From positions 9,665,472 to 9,729,471 of the forward strand of contig CM055107.1 in NCBI GenBank assembly GCA_029204225.1: a stretch of DNA of 64,000 nucleotides. Direction: 5' to 3'. A program made the translations under genes and the position numbers. This document shows positions 12,601 to 26,749 of this stretch, in pieces. Numbering within the stretch: the stretch's first letter is position 1; each line of letters begins with the position of its first letter. Under the pieces are notes generated by a model. The model saw nothing but the letters and a program-made list of their open reading frames with translations, was not told where the DNA came from and made no database searches. This DNA comes from Diphasiastrum complanatum. Its lineage: Eukaryota > Streptophyta > Lycopodiopsida > Lycopodiales > Lycopodiaceae.

Positions 12601-15600
12601 AAGACAAAGTAGAAGCTGCTAGGTATTAGTCAAGTGGCATAATACCCTAGTTTCCTAAAGCATGTCAATTTTTGAGTATTCTTCTGGAAGTTCTTCTGTT
12701 TGATTAAAGAATCAATCATGGCTGGCCTAAATGAGAGTCTACTCAATCAATCAAGCAGACTGGATGGAACCAATTATAGGGTATGGTATTAAGATTTAGA
12801 ACATTCTCATGGATAGAGAATGCTGGGATATAGTCACAGGTTTTGAGCCTATTCCAGATTCTGAAGATGAATTGAAGGACTATATCAAGAGAGGATTAAA
12901 GGCACATTGTATTATCAACCTTTTTGTGAAGTATCACATCATCCCTCAAGACAATGGACAGTTTGAACTCTTTACTATTGCATTGGCAACTCAAGCCACG
13001 AGTGCTAGTTAACACATAGATTCTGGTGTCTCTAAATACATGACTCCACATGGAGAGTGGTTTAATTCTTTTCGAGAAATAATTGTGGACATTGTGTGCC
13101 TTGGGGACAACACAACACATCAGGTCAAAGTCAAGGGCAATGTACCCGTGAAGCTTCCTTCAAGAGAAGTTGTAATAAAGAATCTATTTGTTTAGTAAAG
13201 GACAATGAGCATATTAAGACAACGGTTTGTCTTTTGAATCAAAGTCCTACAAAAGTTGTAGAGAACACCTACTGCATGAACAACGGATGTTTATCTTTCT
13301 TTCTACTTGCTTGATTAGTGTAACACGCATGGATGTGTTCCACCTTTATCTTGACATGATGTGATGCGGGGGTGATGCATGCAGCCTCTATTCATGTGTG
13401 TGCATGTGTGATAATTGGAAATCCATGTGATGTTTATAGCTTGCTATAGCTTGCATGCATCTATGGCTTGGTGGAGAGTTTCGGACTTGTCAAATAGATT
13501 TACTGTATTTTGTGACTGATCCTTGGTTGAATTGATACAAGTAGACAATGGATCTTGAAGAGCTGGATTATGAAGCTTGGGTCTCTACTTGATATAGTAT
13601 GTGACTAGAGGCAATGTCTAGATAGATCATAGTGTAAGTATCCCTACCTTTCTATGTGTGGTGCTGGGAGGTGGCATGTATTTTGTTCGTGGATGGATGA
13701 GAAGCTATTGTCACGAGTTCTTGTTTTTTGCAAGAAATATTGTTTACTTTGTGACTAATTCATGTTACAACACTAGCCCTAGTTGAACAGATTGTCAGGT
13801 TGAAGGCTGAAGAGAATTGAAAAAGTGAAGTGAATGAGATTATAGGAATGGCTTTTGATATCGAGCAGTAGCAGGCTTGCTTACTGATTATGGCTGCACC
13901 TTGCACAGGAAAGAAGGAATGATTCATCTCCAAGTAAAGATTTGACAAAAAGGCGTCACAAGCAGGTTCTTTTCAGTGGCATCATCACTGCAGTTGGTAT
14001 TTTCTGTAATGACTCGCTGAGCTTTTTGAAGTTTCTAACGTGTCTTCTTAAAAACAGCTGGTTTTTTTTTTTATACAACGCTCTATAGCTTCAACGCTGA
14101 ATATATTTGTGAGCTGATGATGGGAACTGTAGGCAATTACAGTTGGATATATAGAGTCGGTCTTTTATGATTGTACATGGAACTACAGGAATCAGTTTAC
14201 ATAACTTTCCAGAGGGGATGGCGGTCTTCCTAGGTTCTATGAAGGTAGTGTGTCTAACATCTTAAGAAGTTTGGTATCAAAGAGATCACAGGAATACTTA
14301 ATATTGTTGATGAGAATTAGTGGCTTTTTGAGAAAATTCTCTAGGTTATAATCCAGGTATTTTAATTATTTTGTTGATATTTTACACTCTTGTGTTGTTG
14401 GAATGTTAGACTTTATTTTAGATGATTGGATTTGCAGGGTTTACGAGTAGGTATAAGTTTGGCATTAGCTATCGCTTTGCATAACATACCCGAGGTTAGT
14501 ACCATCCTTTGCTCTCCAGTGGGATCTCATGATGCATTACAATCACCTCTATTTCATGTCTGGTGTAGCAAAAACTTTTATTATAGAGGTTTTTCATATG
14601 CCAGCCTTATGGTTGAAAGGAGATTAAAATTTGTTAAAGGTTTTTGGTCGCCAAGCAGGCATAGTGTATTTTAATGCACCAATTGCTCGTTTGAAGATTT
14701 GGGTAAATTTCTTTAGATTTTGTTATCTCCACTAGTTTCAGGAATTACAGAGAAAAGCTACCCATTGGTATGCTTTTTGTGTTTGTGAAAATTCTTTGAA
14801 CATTTTATTTGATTTTCAAGTTGTTTGAAGAAAAAATGGTTCATCCTTTCGTATGCTTGCCAATCTGCAGATAGTTTACCTTTTACCAGACTATCTTTTG
14901 AATGCATTGATAGTTGATCTCTAATCTATGCCATTTAAGAACTTGGAAGTGAGCCTTGCAGATGAAATTGATGGTATTTACAGTGTGTATAGCAAAGAGA
15001 AGCAAAGTTTCCCATACCTATACATAAGCGTGAAAATTTACTCATGCAAGGAACATAATTTTTGGAGATTTTTTTGATGGATTATATACAAGGTGGTTTT
15101 TTAATTTGCTATTTGTCTCTCTTCTAAAAGCAGATGACCCATTCACATGCAAGCTATGGCAATCTGAGCATATGTTTTGTAGGTTGACAGCTCAATCCCT
15201 GAGAAATCTCCTTCAGCTTAAGTGAATTAACGCATCATAGTATTTGTTGAGATGTGTTCTGGTCTGAATGTTCTGAAAATAGAAATATCGTGTTTTGATG
15301 TTGTAGCGTCTCCAAGTAATCGATATTGTAAGCACTTTGGAACATTTTGAACAGAACGATTACTTTTTATCGGTGGTATTGAAAACCTCAGTGCAAATGT
15401 AAAGAATCAAATGGTCAGAGTATGAGGCAAGGAAGTAAGTCCCACGTGACACACTAGAGTGAGTGGAGCTAGAGGAAATTTGAAGATGATGTAGACATTT
15501 GAATGTCTAGTTAGAGCAGTTAAGTGTTGAAGAGAGTATGAAATTTTAGGGTGAAGCCTATCTTCCATCATTACGGTGATTAATAGTCCATCAGATTGTA

Positions 15601-18600
15601 GAGAGAAGTGTACACTTGTAGTCCGAAGAGAAAAGGTTGTTTCACTATACTTGCATCATATTGTGTGTGAAGTTACTAAAATGATGCAAAATTTGAGAGA
15701 TGAAGTGCAACATTAGTCCCTTACAATTGTGACGGACCCGACTTATATGACTTATACTATGTGTGGCACTTGGGCTTATTTAGCAATTATTATCTAAAAC
15801 ACATTTTAGGAGTACGGAGATGTAACTACCATGTGGCGTACAGAGAACATAAATTATGACAAGTTATCTAAAGGACACATTAATAGCATAAAAGTTGTTG
15901 ATGTGCCACCATTTTTGAGGACTTCTGCCTAGCCATCATAATGTCTGATCTGGATGTGAAGATCATATTTCCAACCCCGCCCTCGATCGTTCCTATTTTT
16001 GTTCCTGTTCTTGATTCTAAGAGCATCTTTAACTCAGGTTTCAACATATGAACACGAATAGGAACAAGAACGTAAAGCCTTTCTTTAATGCCAAAAACCT
16101 TTTCTAGCCCCCCAAAAAAATGATCTAATCATTTTTTTATAATAGATTTACCCACTTAAAAGTTATTTTAAAAAAAATAGGTTTTTTTTCTTAGGAACTG
16201 TTCCTAAGGTACCTTAGGAATGGTACGGAAACAGTTCCTAGGAACCGTTCCGTACCGTTTCTGGAAATTGTGGCTATGGGTTATGAAAGTATTCCATAGT
16301 TGCATCGGAATGGCATTTCGGGCCAGGATCATTCTGGAACAATCGTTCTGGAATGCCAGAACACTAACCAAATTAAACCTAAATTTTTTTGTAACAGCCG
16401 GAGACCCTGATTGCAGGGGCGTGCGAAGTAGGAGAAAAGAAAAGGTTTGTGGAGAGAGCAATAGGAGGCCAAATACTGTATATGTGAGCACTGCATGAGA
16501 AGTAAGTGGTTCATAGAAGGTGGTTGTCGCACATAGAAGAGGGAAAAAGTGAGAGTGTGGAGATTTGCAAGCAAACCACCGTTTAGAGGGGTCCACCATT
16601 TGTTTCTTTGCTTTGTTTGGAAGCTATAGTGCACTATTTTGAGTCAGTCTTGTTGCTAGGATTGGCTATAGGGTTGCTAGGGAGAGTCAAAAGCTAAAAA
16701 ATAGGTATTCATTGGAACTCACAAATCTGATTAGTGCAAAGTGACCTGTTCATTATATCCTTTTTGTAATATGACTTGTTCATCATATCCTTTAAAAGAT
16801 ATCTTGATCCGCTTTTGGAAATTTCAAACAAATACCTGCTCCTGTATCCCTGTTATAGATTATTTTACAACCACTCTTACAAATTTATCTAAGCTGAAAG
16901 TTTTTCTTCTTATTTTCTAGTGTTATTGATTGCAGTAATTCATGAGACCTCCTCATGATGAATGAAGCACAATGACAAAGTCATGGATGACATACACCTG
17001 CCCTTTGAATTATAGGTGTTTTTCATCATGTGCAGGGGATTGCTGTTGCATTGCCTATATATTTTGCAACTGAAAGGTGATGCAACTCAGTCTCTTTTAG
17101 GTTTTATCAGCCAATCATTTCAACAGAGTTTGGGTTAATTATTTACTCTGCTATTTTCTGGAACAAGTCATCTGACAACTGTATTCTTTGCTTGGCTGAC
17201 AGTAAATGGAAAAGTTTTTCGTTAGCTGCTTTATCTGGTTTTGCTGAGCCCCTGGGTGTAATTCTAGTTGGTAAGGACTCATGCATACCGTTTAAGTTGG
17301 AGGTGTGTTCATGAATCATATACCATTGGGTCTTGGCCATCTGCATCCTGCTTCAGATTGACATTTATAGATCTGTTTCAGATTGTACATGAAAAGCTTC
17401 GACAGTTGAACTTTGTATATTAGGGTAGTTGCTGATTTGTCAATTCGTCTAGGACAATATTCATGAAGAAGTGCTTGGGAGATTTGAGAACCTCATAGTT
17501 ACGAAATTACCAAATGTGCTTGCTTAAACAGTAGAATAGAATGGCAAACTGTCAATTGATTATCAATCTCCAACCTAGTTATCAGGACAAATAACAAGAA
17601 ATCAGTTCACAAGTCCTATTAACGAATATTCCAATTTGTTCTCTTTGGAGTCCACTTAGGATTAGAGCAAAGGTCTTTTCCTAACAGAAAGTCACAGCCC
17701 TGCAAGTTCCTGCCAAATGACTTCTAGCAACAAACTGGACCCCATGTAACTTATGAGGTGTTTATCTACATGACTTAATAATGCCCCAGTTACCATAGAA
17801 TGACACTAAAAGTGCATTATATGTCCATAACCTCTGACACATGTAAATTTTTGGCGTGCTATTGCCTATAACATCTTATCATTGGCATCATGCAGCTTCA
17901 TTTCCTACATATACATTGCATGAAGTAGAATTTTATTATGCCAACTGAGAATGTCCACTTGTGACTGGAGAAGATCCATTGAGTTTATGTTTGCATTCTG
18001 TACACCTCTTGCATTCAGAATAGCTGTATGTTTTTTGTACGGAACATGATTAAACATCTGTGATGTAAAAAATAGGATGTAAGTTTGTCTGAAGGTTGGG
18101 ACTCTGAAGGTGCCATACTGCTGATCATACCTTAAGGAGCCAATCATGCAAATGGTTCACACAGGTGGCCAGTTCAAATAGCCAAGTGCTTGGACCGGGT
18201 TAGAATTGATTTTACCAAACCTGATAAATGCACAGGCAAAGAAATCCTACAACAACACTTACCCACTTAACTACCTTAAACCATTAATGTTGAAAACAAA
18301 AACATTTGGAATGATCGTTGCAAACTTCAGACGGGTTGTTACTTTCTGCTAAAGCGAGACAACTGCATTTGACTTTCAAAAGAAAAAAATTCACAGCTCT
18401 GGTTCTGAGAATGATGCTTCTTTCCATTACTTTGTACATCTGCTTTTGAGCATCTCCCTCATTTGAATATTCTATAAACAGTTGAAGTTGCAACTCAAAA
18501 ATGCAATGGCATGAAGAATACCCTTGAATGTCAACAAGAATCCTTAAAAGTTTATAATCTGTGTGTTTCATAGGAAGTTCTGTTCTTTCTGTAGTATTAT

Positions 18601-21137
18601 TTAGTCACTAGATGGCTTGGTTAGAGCACTCTGAATAACAGTCTCCAAAATTTGACGTTGTTTAAGGTCTTGCTGCCCTGCTCCTGAGACTCTATTTGGA
18701 TTTGGAATAAAAGTAGGCACATAATATAGCATTTTCTAGCCTTTTGTAGGTGTAGGAACCCAAAAGTATAAATTTATCGTAACTAGATGACTTGGTTAGA
18801 GCACTCTGCATAACAGTGTCTCCAAAATTTGATGTTTCATAAGGCTCTTGCCATCCTGCTCCTGAGATTTGATTTGAATTTTGTCTAAAAGTAGAATTAG
18901 CAGATACATAATATAGCAATTACTAGCATTTTGTAAACATTAAATTCAGAGCTAGAGGTATCTTGATAGAAACATATGTACGTATGGGCTATTATCTAAG
19001 TTGCACTGGAACAGCGTTCCGGACCCCCATGTTCCGGAACGCAGCATTCCGGAACTCCGGAACGCTGTTCCAAAAAAAATTGGAATTTTTTTTTTCCAGC
19101 TTAAGGGCTATCCATTTACTGTACAGTAGTACACTAGTTTAATTTACAGGTAAAGTCTCTTTAATAGCAACTTGCAAGTGAGAGTTATGGACCCAATAAA
19201 GTAAAAGCTTATTGGAATATGAGCCCAAGACTCAACTATTGGAGTCGCAGGACATAGATCATTCACAAGCTATTTGAAACCTTCTAGAGTAGCACTATCA
19301 TAGTCCATTTAACCATTCATTTCAATTTAGGATTATAAATAGGAGACACATGTATTCATGTATTAGGCTTTAGCTTATGATTTGGTTACTTCTTGAGTCT
19401 TTTGTATTAGACTCATAGTGTGGGGTTCAACCATTGATGTCATTGATATTTACTAAACTCTTAGTCGAAGATTGCTAATTGCTCATCATTTACAGTTATC
19501 TGTTCTTATGCGATGCCACATTTGTGATTGTGACATAGCTTTGCATTGCAAAGCAGCCATAGAATACCTGACAATCCAATTAAAATGTAGCCAACAGAGG
19601 AACGAGTTTACCTGCTTTACTTCAAGCATCCATTTACTTGGAGCTCCAAGTAAGAATTTGACAGCTCCAAGTGAACAGTTTGAAATTTCTTTTATGTCCA
19701 AACCCACAGTTCAAAAAAAACATTTTTTTTTTGCAGCATTCCAATCCGGAATGCTGCCGAATCCCGGACCCAGCGTTCTGGAACGCTCCCGGAACGCAGC
19801 TCATCTATGGCTATTATATGTAAGTGATAAATTTTGCGTTGAAGTTCATCCTTACCATGGTTCCCAGATGGTTGGAATTGAAATTTGATTGATTTGATTT
19901 ATTCTTTAGAAATTTGAACGAGCTGAGGTGATTCAAACAGAATGGGAAAGAACCCATTATCTAACAAAGAATTATCTATACCAAAATTTGCCCCCAAAAT
20001 TGCTATTTTTACACCCCAACCAAATTCTGCTAAAAAAATGTTGCCAAAAAAATGAACATCCATCTTCATAACGGAATGCTCAAAGTTTCTGAACTTCCCG
20101 GACCGTTACAAGAATGCGTGTTTGATTTCTGTGCCAGAACACCACAGAACACCTTGCATCTATGTTAATGCATGTTAAACCAATTTCTATCAGGGCTCAA
20201 GCAGAAAGGAAGAAAGTAAAATGCTATTCATGGACACCATGTCCAGAAACTGTCCTGAACATCTAGTATTCTCTTTAGAAACATGGAGTACGTTCTCTTC
20301 CTGATACATTGTTGGATACCCTTGATAGAAAAGATCCTCTGTTATATGGATTATTCTAATACTATTGCCTTGTTGGTTCCTTTCACCAACTTTAATTGGA
20401 TGTTGTTAACACTTGTTTGATTGTATGTGAGAGTTGTGGATATGGTTCTTTCTCTTTTTCAGGATTGATTCAAACTATACAGGGTCAGATTTCAGATATG
20501 GAGGTTTAGAGAATTAACTTTATTTTGTAACCTGGCAGCTTTTCTATTTCCAAGCAGTTTGTCTGTGGACATCCTTGAGGGTTTGCTAGCAGCTGGTAAG
20601 AAGTACCCATCCCTTTACTTTTACTAGTTACATTTGCTTTGTAGTGAATGTACCAGTACTAAGATCTTCTCAACAATTTTCTTTTGCAAGTTCCGCTGTC
20701 AAAAAGCTTCATGTCAACATTCTTTTCAATCAGAAAGACAATCCTTGTTGTTGTATTTCATTTCGGCCTAAGTAAGTATCATGCATCATCCAGTTGGAGG
20801 GGTGATGGCTTTTCTTACTTTGCATGAGATGCTTCCTTTATCATTTGAATATGCTGGTCATCGACAATCAATAGCAGCTGTCTTTGTTGGCATGGCACTT
20901 ATGTCTATCAGGTGTTTTTTTAACCATCTCCACAAGAACTTTTCCTTTCTAGACTGGCCTGCAATTGTTAACCATTTTTGGATTCTTGCGTAAGTTCTGA
21001 TCCTTCTATGATCTAGTCATTATTGGAAACGTCACATTTTTTTATGTACTGACATGTGGTATGATTAATGATTTGACCTTGTTAACAACAGTCTGCAGCT
21101 TCTGGAGAAAAGTTTACCTCCAGAGATGAGTTTATAG
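6678..21137 (+). CDS. ZTP29: ZTP29-like ZIP-family zinc/iron transporter, 12 exons, apparently intact
   Basis: Exons, all GT-AG and phase-consistent: 6678-6744, 6868-6926, 7225-7317, 7489-7584, 13909-13996, 14189-14244, 14438-14494, 17036-17076, 17203-17270, 20539-20595, 20794-20911, 21092-21137 (stop TAG). The sum is 846 nt, 281 residues, close to the ~276 of Arabidopsis ZTP29. Family landmarks: GGLSTAFG (helix 1), GLAAGLMLTISFMDLLHNA, a variable cytosolic loop rich in K/R/S/D, HNFPEGMAVFLGS and HNIPEG (the two metal-binding helices; the second is split across exons 7/8), AEPLGVILV, GGVMAFLTLHEMLP, C-terminal PPEMSL. ZIP proteins move Zn/Fe toward the cytosol; ZTP29 itself is reported in the ER and linked to salt response. 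The ATG at 6678 matches the family start; an in-frame ATG at 6597 would add 27 residues. Intron 4 is 6.3 kb and intron 9 3.3 kb, both swollen by repeats, yet no coding lesion is visible. Confidence 0.93.
8490..10115 (+). pseudogene. Fossil Copia element in intron 4 of the transporter gene
   Basis: Same strand as the host gene. Stretches recognisable through many stops and shifts: late gag (EGRPQELDLAYLIQ, about 8818-8860), a zinc knuckle (YYCNEMRHVAREC, about 9093-9131), a protease to pre-integrase zone (GNRNMHDGVILIGRD, about 9475-9520), and integrase core (YFITFIYDYVRRMHIDF and HKDEALVKFKRFYEEE, about 9745-9845). No LTRs or reverse transcriptase are evident. The order gag, protease, integrase is Copia-like. 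The sequence from about 8220 to 8490 is also open but unassigned. Confidence 0.7.
10289..10590 (+). repeat. Tandem duplication, two ~150 bp units
   Basis: Two adjacent units (about 10294-10442 and 10446-10592) both carry TTGTATTGCTTAGTCATAG, TAGCTTAGAGAATAGCCTAC, CAtGTAGCTTAGAGTAAT and GGGCTTATCCTCATT with a few substitutions. It lies in intron 4. No coding signal. Confidence 0.85.
10595..12700. other. Intronic sequence without recognised genes
   Basis: Short imperfect repeats of a GGCTTATCGAGG-type phrase occur at about 11050-11130. The ORF at 11143-11391 contains a hydrophobic run (WAILVIVLLSLG) but resembles nothing I know. Overlapping ORFs on both strands at 11826-12607 look like chance frames. 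Confidence 0.5.
12718..13197 (+). pseudogene. Copia gag-protease remnant with internal deletion
   Basis: It begins with a Copia gag start (MAGLNESLLNQ, SRLDGTNYRVWY, then in another frame MDRECWDIVTGFEPI). It passes directly into a protease-like segment (IDSGVSKYMTPHGEWF, CLGDNTTHQVKVKGNV). The zinc knuckle and most of gag are missing, so an internal deletion joined the two parts. Intron 4 of the transporter gene. Confidence 0.75.
15985..16385. repeat. Inverted-repeat-rich, MITE-like patch
   Basis: In intron 7. Repeated GGAACNGTTCC / GGTACGGAA / CCGTTCCGTACC phrases in both orientations (16195-16265) can fold on themselves, with related TTCTGGAAC...GTTCTGGAAT words at 16328-16352 and inverted GTTCCTATT / AATAGGAAC at about 15990 and 16055. 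Boundaries are not defined. Related words recur at 19.0-20.1 kb. Confidence 0.45.
18604..18940 (+). repeat. Tandem duplication in intron 9, ~170 bp period
   Basis: Both units contain ACTAGATGnCTTGGTTAGAG, CACTCTGnATAACAGT, CTCCAAAATTTGA, CCTGCTCCTGAGA, AAAAGTAG and CATAATATAGCA in order, starting near 18606 and 18780. No coding signal. Confidence 0.8.
18998..19808. mobile_element. Putative MITE with degenerate terminal inverted repeats
   Basis: The left end holds a perfect 16 bp inverted repeat (GGAACAGCGTTCCGGA near 19009, its complement near 19055) followed by an A/T block. The right end, reverse-complemented, gives the same order of words: CTGCGTTCCGGGAGCGTTCC, GGGTCCGGGATTCGGCAGCA, TTGGAATGCTGC then A/T blocks. 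No transposase frame lies between. Class and target duplication are not resolved. Confidence 0.45.
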
Positions 21138-22718
21138 TAAGGAGAGTGAGTACATGTTGTTGTGCTTCCTTTTTGTTGACATCTTGCTGTTGATAAATTT
21201 TCTTGTAGCATTAATGCATACTTTTTGTTTGTGATTTCTTTTCTCAAGTGACTCAATCGATGTCATGTACAGTGTTTCATAGGATTAGTTTATGCAAAGC
21301 AGTGACTTGAGCAGTAGGAAGAATGGTGTGAGCCACTAGTAACAAACATTGTAATCAATTTTTAAGCAGATTGTGAGCTGTATTGAGCTTCTGTAATCAA
21401 GTATCTTCCAAAGTCGAATCCAGGTGTGACATTAGAATGATTTGTACGGCTCTGAATGTTAACGGATAGACATTTTTCTGAGCTTATAAAGTTACAGTAC
21501 ATGAATAATATCTTGTGCTCAATTGCAGTTCCACCTTCCATCTATACGAAACCTTATGAAAAGTATTGGTTTTCATGTTTAAAGCTCATATTGAAGCATT
21601 TCTCCTGAAAGCAAGAGCTTCATGCTAAATTGGATGCTTTACGTTGGATGTGCAGGTAATGACTGGCAATACAAGTCAAAATGGATTATTCTGAATTTTT
21701 TTCATGCTCAGTATGTAAAGTGTCATAGTGTTGAGACTTTAAATCCTGTCAATTTTCACTTTGAAAATTGTTACATACTGAAGAGCTACCTAGACACCAG
21801 AATTGATAATTATAAGACATTGGGCTTGGACATCAATTTCTTGAAGAGGCAAGTTAACCTTGTATGTGAAAATTGAGTCTTGACGACAAGATTGAGAGTT
21901 GCATATAGACGTTATGGCTGCACGTAACATGAAACTACCCGAGGGTTAGGTTCTAGTTGCGGGAAAAAATGGACATCTGGGTGAAAAGTGCTTGGAGAAA
22001 ATTAGATCTGTAGAACCACATGCCTGATTGTATATGGAATGACAAGGAACCTACAGAACATGCTAGAGTAAAGTCTATGACAAAGACAACTCAGCTGCAA
22101 CAAGTAGTCAACATCAAGTTGGTATGACAGGACACAGAATTCACCTTCATTATGACAAATAGCATAGCAAAGAATCACTAAAATGGAAAATATGCCATGA
22201 GTCCAACAGAAAGGTTGCTAATCCACATGGGGTTTTTAGATATTTTTAATCAATGAGCATGTCAATTTGTGCAGAATTATGCTGTTATGCATGTTGATGT
22301 GATCTTGGCGGGCTTCAACACTTTGCCCAAAGGAAGGTCGTTGGATGACAAGGAAGCATATAATCTGAGGGTGCTGAAAATTCAAATGTATGTTAAATTT
22401 GGGTGCAATAGATGATCTCAACATGTGCATCGGACATGGCCAAATGGATTCTGTTTACATGAAAAAATTGAAACCTACCGATTTTTTTGTGTGCACTGAA
22501 TGAAATTGAAGTTGAGACTGAAAATAAAAATGTAAACAATTTTGAGCATGAAGAGTGAGATGGAAAGAAATTGGTCGTTTTAAACAAGAGATATACAAAG
22601 TTACAAAATATAGGTTGAAAAAGGGGGAGTTTGAAAGTGATAATGAAAACCATGGAGAGAGATGAAAGATAGTGAGTGGACTTGTACTCATTTAGAAAAT
22701 TTTAAATGGGCTTGAAAT

Positions 22719-22720
<2 letters not shown>
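21138..22720. other. 3' flank of the transporter gene, no gene recognised
   Basis: This should contain the 3' UTR. A frame at 21622-21876 is open for 84 codons but has no family resemblance. Confidence 0.5.

Positions 22721-22785
<65 letters not shown>
22721..22785. repeat. (GA)n microsatellite, ~65 bp
   Basis: Uninterrupted GA repeat; nothing coding around it. Confidence 0.97.
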
Positions 22786-22786
<1 letters not shown>

Positions 22787-23119
22787 ATTGAAATGCAAAC
22801 ACCAATGTGGAACTTATTTGTAAAGAAATAGACTAGGATTTATTTTTTCATTTGAGGGGAGGGAAACATGGCGAAACATTGAGAGGGCATTTTCATATCA
22901 AATTTGACAAAATATGCCAAAAAAACAAGATATTTGTAGAGGGGCATATGTATGGCATTTTCAACTTTGATTCAAAAATCTACGTCAAAAAAGTCAATAG
23001 TCTTTATGTAAACATATCATTTGCATCAAAAGGTACTTTTTTGTGCTATTCGTCAATTACACATTGATGTGTTAATGGTAGATCATAGAGAAAAGTATTA
23101 AAGATTCAGATGTGGATAT

Positions 23120-23423
23120 TGTTTAAATTCAGAGCATGCAGCAGAGATTCAAGCCATATTACACGAGAGATGGAGAGAGAACAATATGCTTGTATTCAAT
23201 AATGTTACACCATACAATGAGATAAGAGGAAGATACTTGAGGGAGAGAAGGAGGTGGTTATGCCTCCTCACAAATAGCCATAGCCCCATTCACCTTTAGA
23301 AAGGCCCTAAAGTAACTTACTCCACTTAGAGGCACATTGGGTCTGTACCACATTTATGTTAATAAATATATTTCAAGTATGTCATTAATAGCCAACAAAG
23401 TGGCATTACCCAATTTTCCAACA
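23120..23423 (-). repeat. 3' LTR of the non-autonomous element
   Basis: Minus orientation, TGTTGG...AAACA termini. It differs from its partner by scattered substitutions and small indels, for example AGAGAGAAGGAGG versus AGAGAGAGGAGGAGG, so the insertion is not very recent. Confidence 0.9.
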
Positions 23424-23768
23424 CCCTCCCTTATGATCAACTTTGTTGGAGCTTTTACATCACGTCTTAAAAATCACTAGAGCACGCTTTTTCTATACAT
23501 TTTCTTTACATGACAAATAATTCTATTTCTTGTGCATCTCAGGATCTATGCATTTACATTTTACATACAATGACCGTCGTCAATGTTCTACCATGTAAAC
23601 CTATCCTGCATTATGTCACCTCCAAGAAAGAATTGTTTTCTAGTAGCATAGCATAGAAAATTAATTCTTCGGCTACTTCACCATAATCTGAGGGGGGTTG
23701 AAACTTCATTTTAGTTCACATTGCAAGGTTGAAGGCTGTTTTGCAAGGTAAGAACTTCACAGCAGTAT

Positions 23769-23892
23769 ATGACACAAAAACTTCATTGTCATCTACTGAT
23801 CTGTCACTCTTAGGAAACTTCAGCAAATTTATGACACAAAAACTTCATTGTCATCTACTGATCTGTCACTCTTAGGAAACTTCAGCAAATTT
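23769..23892 (+). repeat. 62 bp tandem duplication inside the non-autonomous element
   Basis: ATGACACAAAAACTTCATTG through TTCAGCAAATTT occurs twice back to back at 62 bp spacing, with no difference noticed, so it is likely a recent slippage or duplication. Confidence 0.9.
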
Positions 23893-24765
23893 AAAAGCAG
23901 CAAGGCAAAAAATCATCTTCAAGTTTTGCGTAATCTCTGGCTAGGGCTCATCTTTTGAGAGCCTTTCAATTTCTTTTCAACAGTGAGCTTCAAAACTTTA
24001 TTGACCGTCAAGGCACCACTGAACATTTAGAAGCTCCGGGCACCCTCAATCTTGCACGATCCTGTCACTCTCATTCGGCCAACGGCCCAATCATCTCTTT
24101 CACGCGCCATTTAGAGGATCGTGACTGGCTGTCGTTCACGATGGGCTGTTCTGGATCGCATCTGCCAACCTCACGGATCTGCTTGCAGTCAGAGATCACT
24201 TCCAGACCACAAGGTTTTCTGATTCTGACACAGGTTCACTAATGAAGCTGTAGATGAAGGCCACGCATATTCTTGTGAGTGCATGAAAGCATCACAGCCC
24301 TTCAGTTGCTCGCGCTCAACAGCCCTTCGGAATCCTCCTCACACAGCAGGTCAAAAATGCTTCTCAATCTCACTAACTCAAACTTCTGAGCAGATCGGAT
24401 CCAGAACGAACAACGGCCAAGCAACAAAAGCAGACATTCTCGATTCAGAAGAAGCAATAAGAAATGGGAGCAAGAGGGCGGGCCTGCAAGTTGCTCTTTA
24501 CATTTTCATTGTGCATCCTATCCTTAAGAAACAATAAGCACCTCAAAGTGTCTCTCTCCTTTGTTCTGCTACAATCTACATTCCTATGATGCATAAACAA
24601 CATTCTAGAGACCGAATCTCTGTTTATTAACAGAACATAAAAACTTCTACATTTTGAAAAGTTCTCAGCAAACTAAATGCTATCAAAACTTCCTATGAAT
24701 CAAATTGCATGAATCAAGTGCATGCCTGGATCTTTAGGGGTTAACCATTCCGTGCTCCGATACCA

Positions 24766-25072
24766 TTTTAAAATCAAAGCATGCAGCAGAGATTCAATCC
24801 ATATTACACGAGGGATGGAGAGAACAATATGCTTGTATTCAATAATGTTACACCATACGATGAGATAAGAGGAAGATACTTAGAGAGAGAGAGGAGGAGG
24901 AGGTTGTTCCTCCTCACAAATAGCCATAGCCCCATTCACATTAGAAGGGCCCTAAAGTGACTTACTCCACTTAGAGGCACATTGGGCCTTTACCACATTT
25001 ACATTAATCAGTACATTTTAAGTATGTCATTAATAGCCAACAAAGTGGCATTAACCAATAGTATTTTCATCA
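24766..25072 (-). repeat. 5' LTR of the non-autonomous element
   Basis: Adjacent to the primer site. Its inner terminus reads TTTT on the plus strand where the partner has TGTT, a terminal mutation. Confidence 0.85.

Positions 25073-26749
<1,677 letters not shown>

Larger units (their letters stand above)
23120..25072 (-). mobile_element. Complete non-autonomous LTR retrotransposon
   Basis: Two direct repeats of about 305 bp (23120-23423 and 24766-25072) share CATGCAGCAGAGATTCAA, ATGCTTGTATTCAATAATGT, CACTTAGAGGCACATTGGG and CATTAATAGCCAACAAAGTG. A GATAT target duplication flanks them perfectly (23115-23119, 25073-25077). On the minus strand, a primer site TGGTATCGGAGC (24754-24765) abuts the 5' LTR and a purine tract AAGGGAGGG (23424-23432) abuts the 3' LTR, which starts TGTTGGAAAATTGGG. 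The ~1.34 kb interior has no gag or pol similarity, so the element must have moved using proteins of another element. Size lies between TRIM and LARD classes. Confidence 0.9.

Noticed and set aside
12114-12607. ORFs on both strands near 12.1-12.6 kb as a gene
   Set aside because: Mutually overlapping chance frames with no recognised domain, inside an intron of the transporter gene.
16204-16634. Overlapping 92-131 codon ORFs
   Set aside because: They lie over inverted-repeat-rich intron sequence, with overlapping frames on both strands and no family resemblance.
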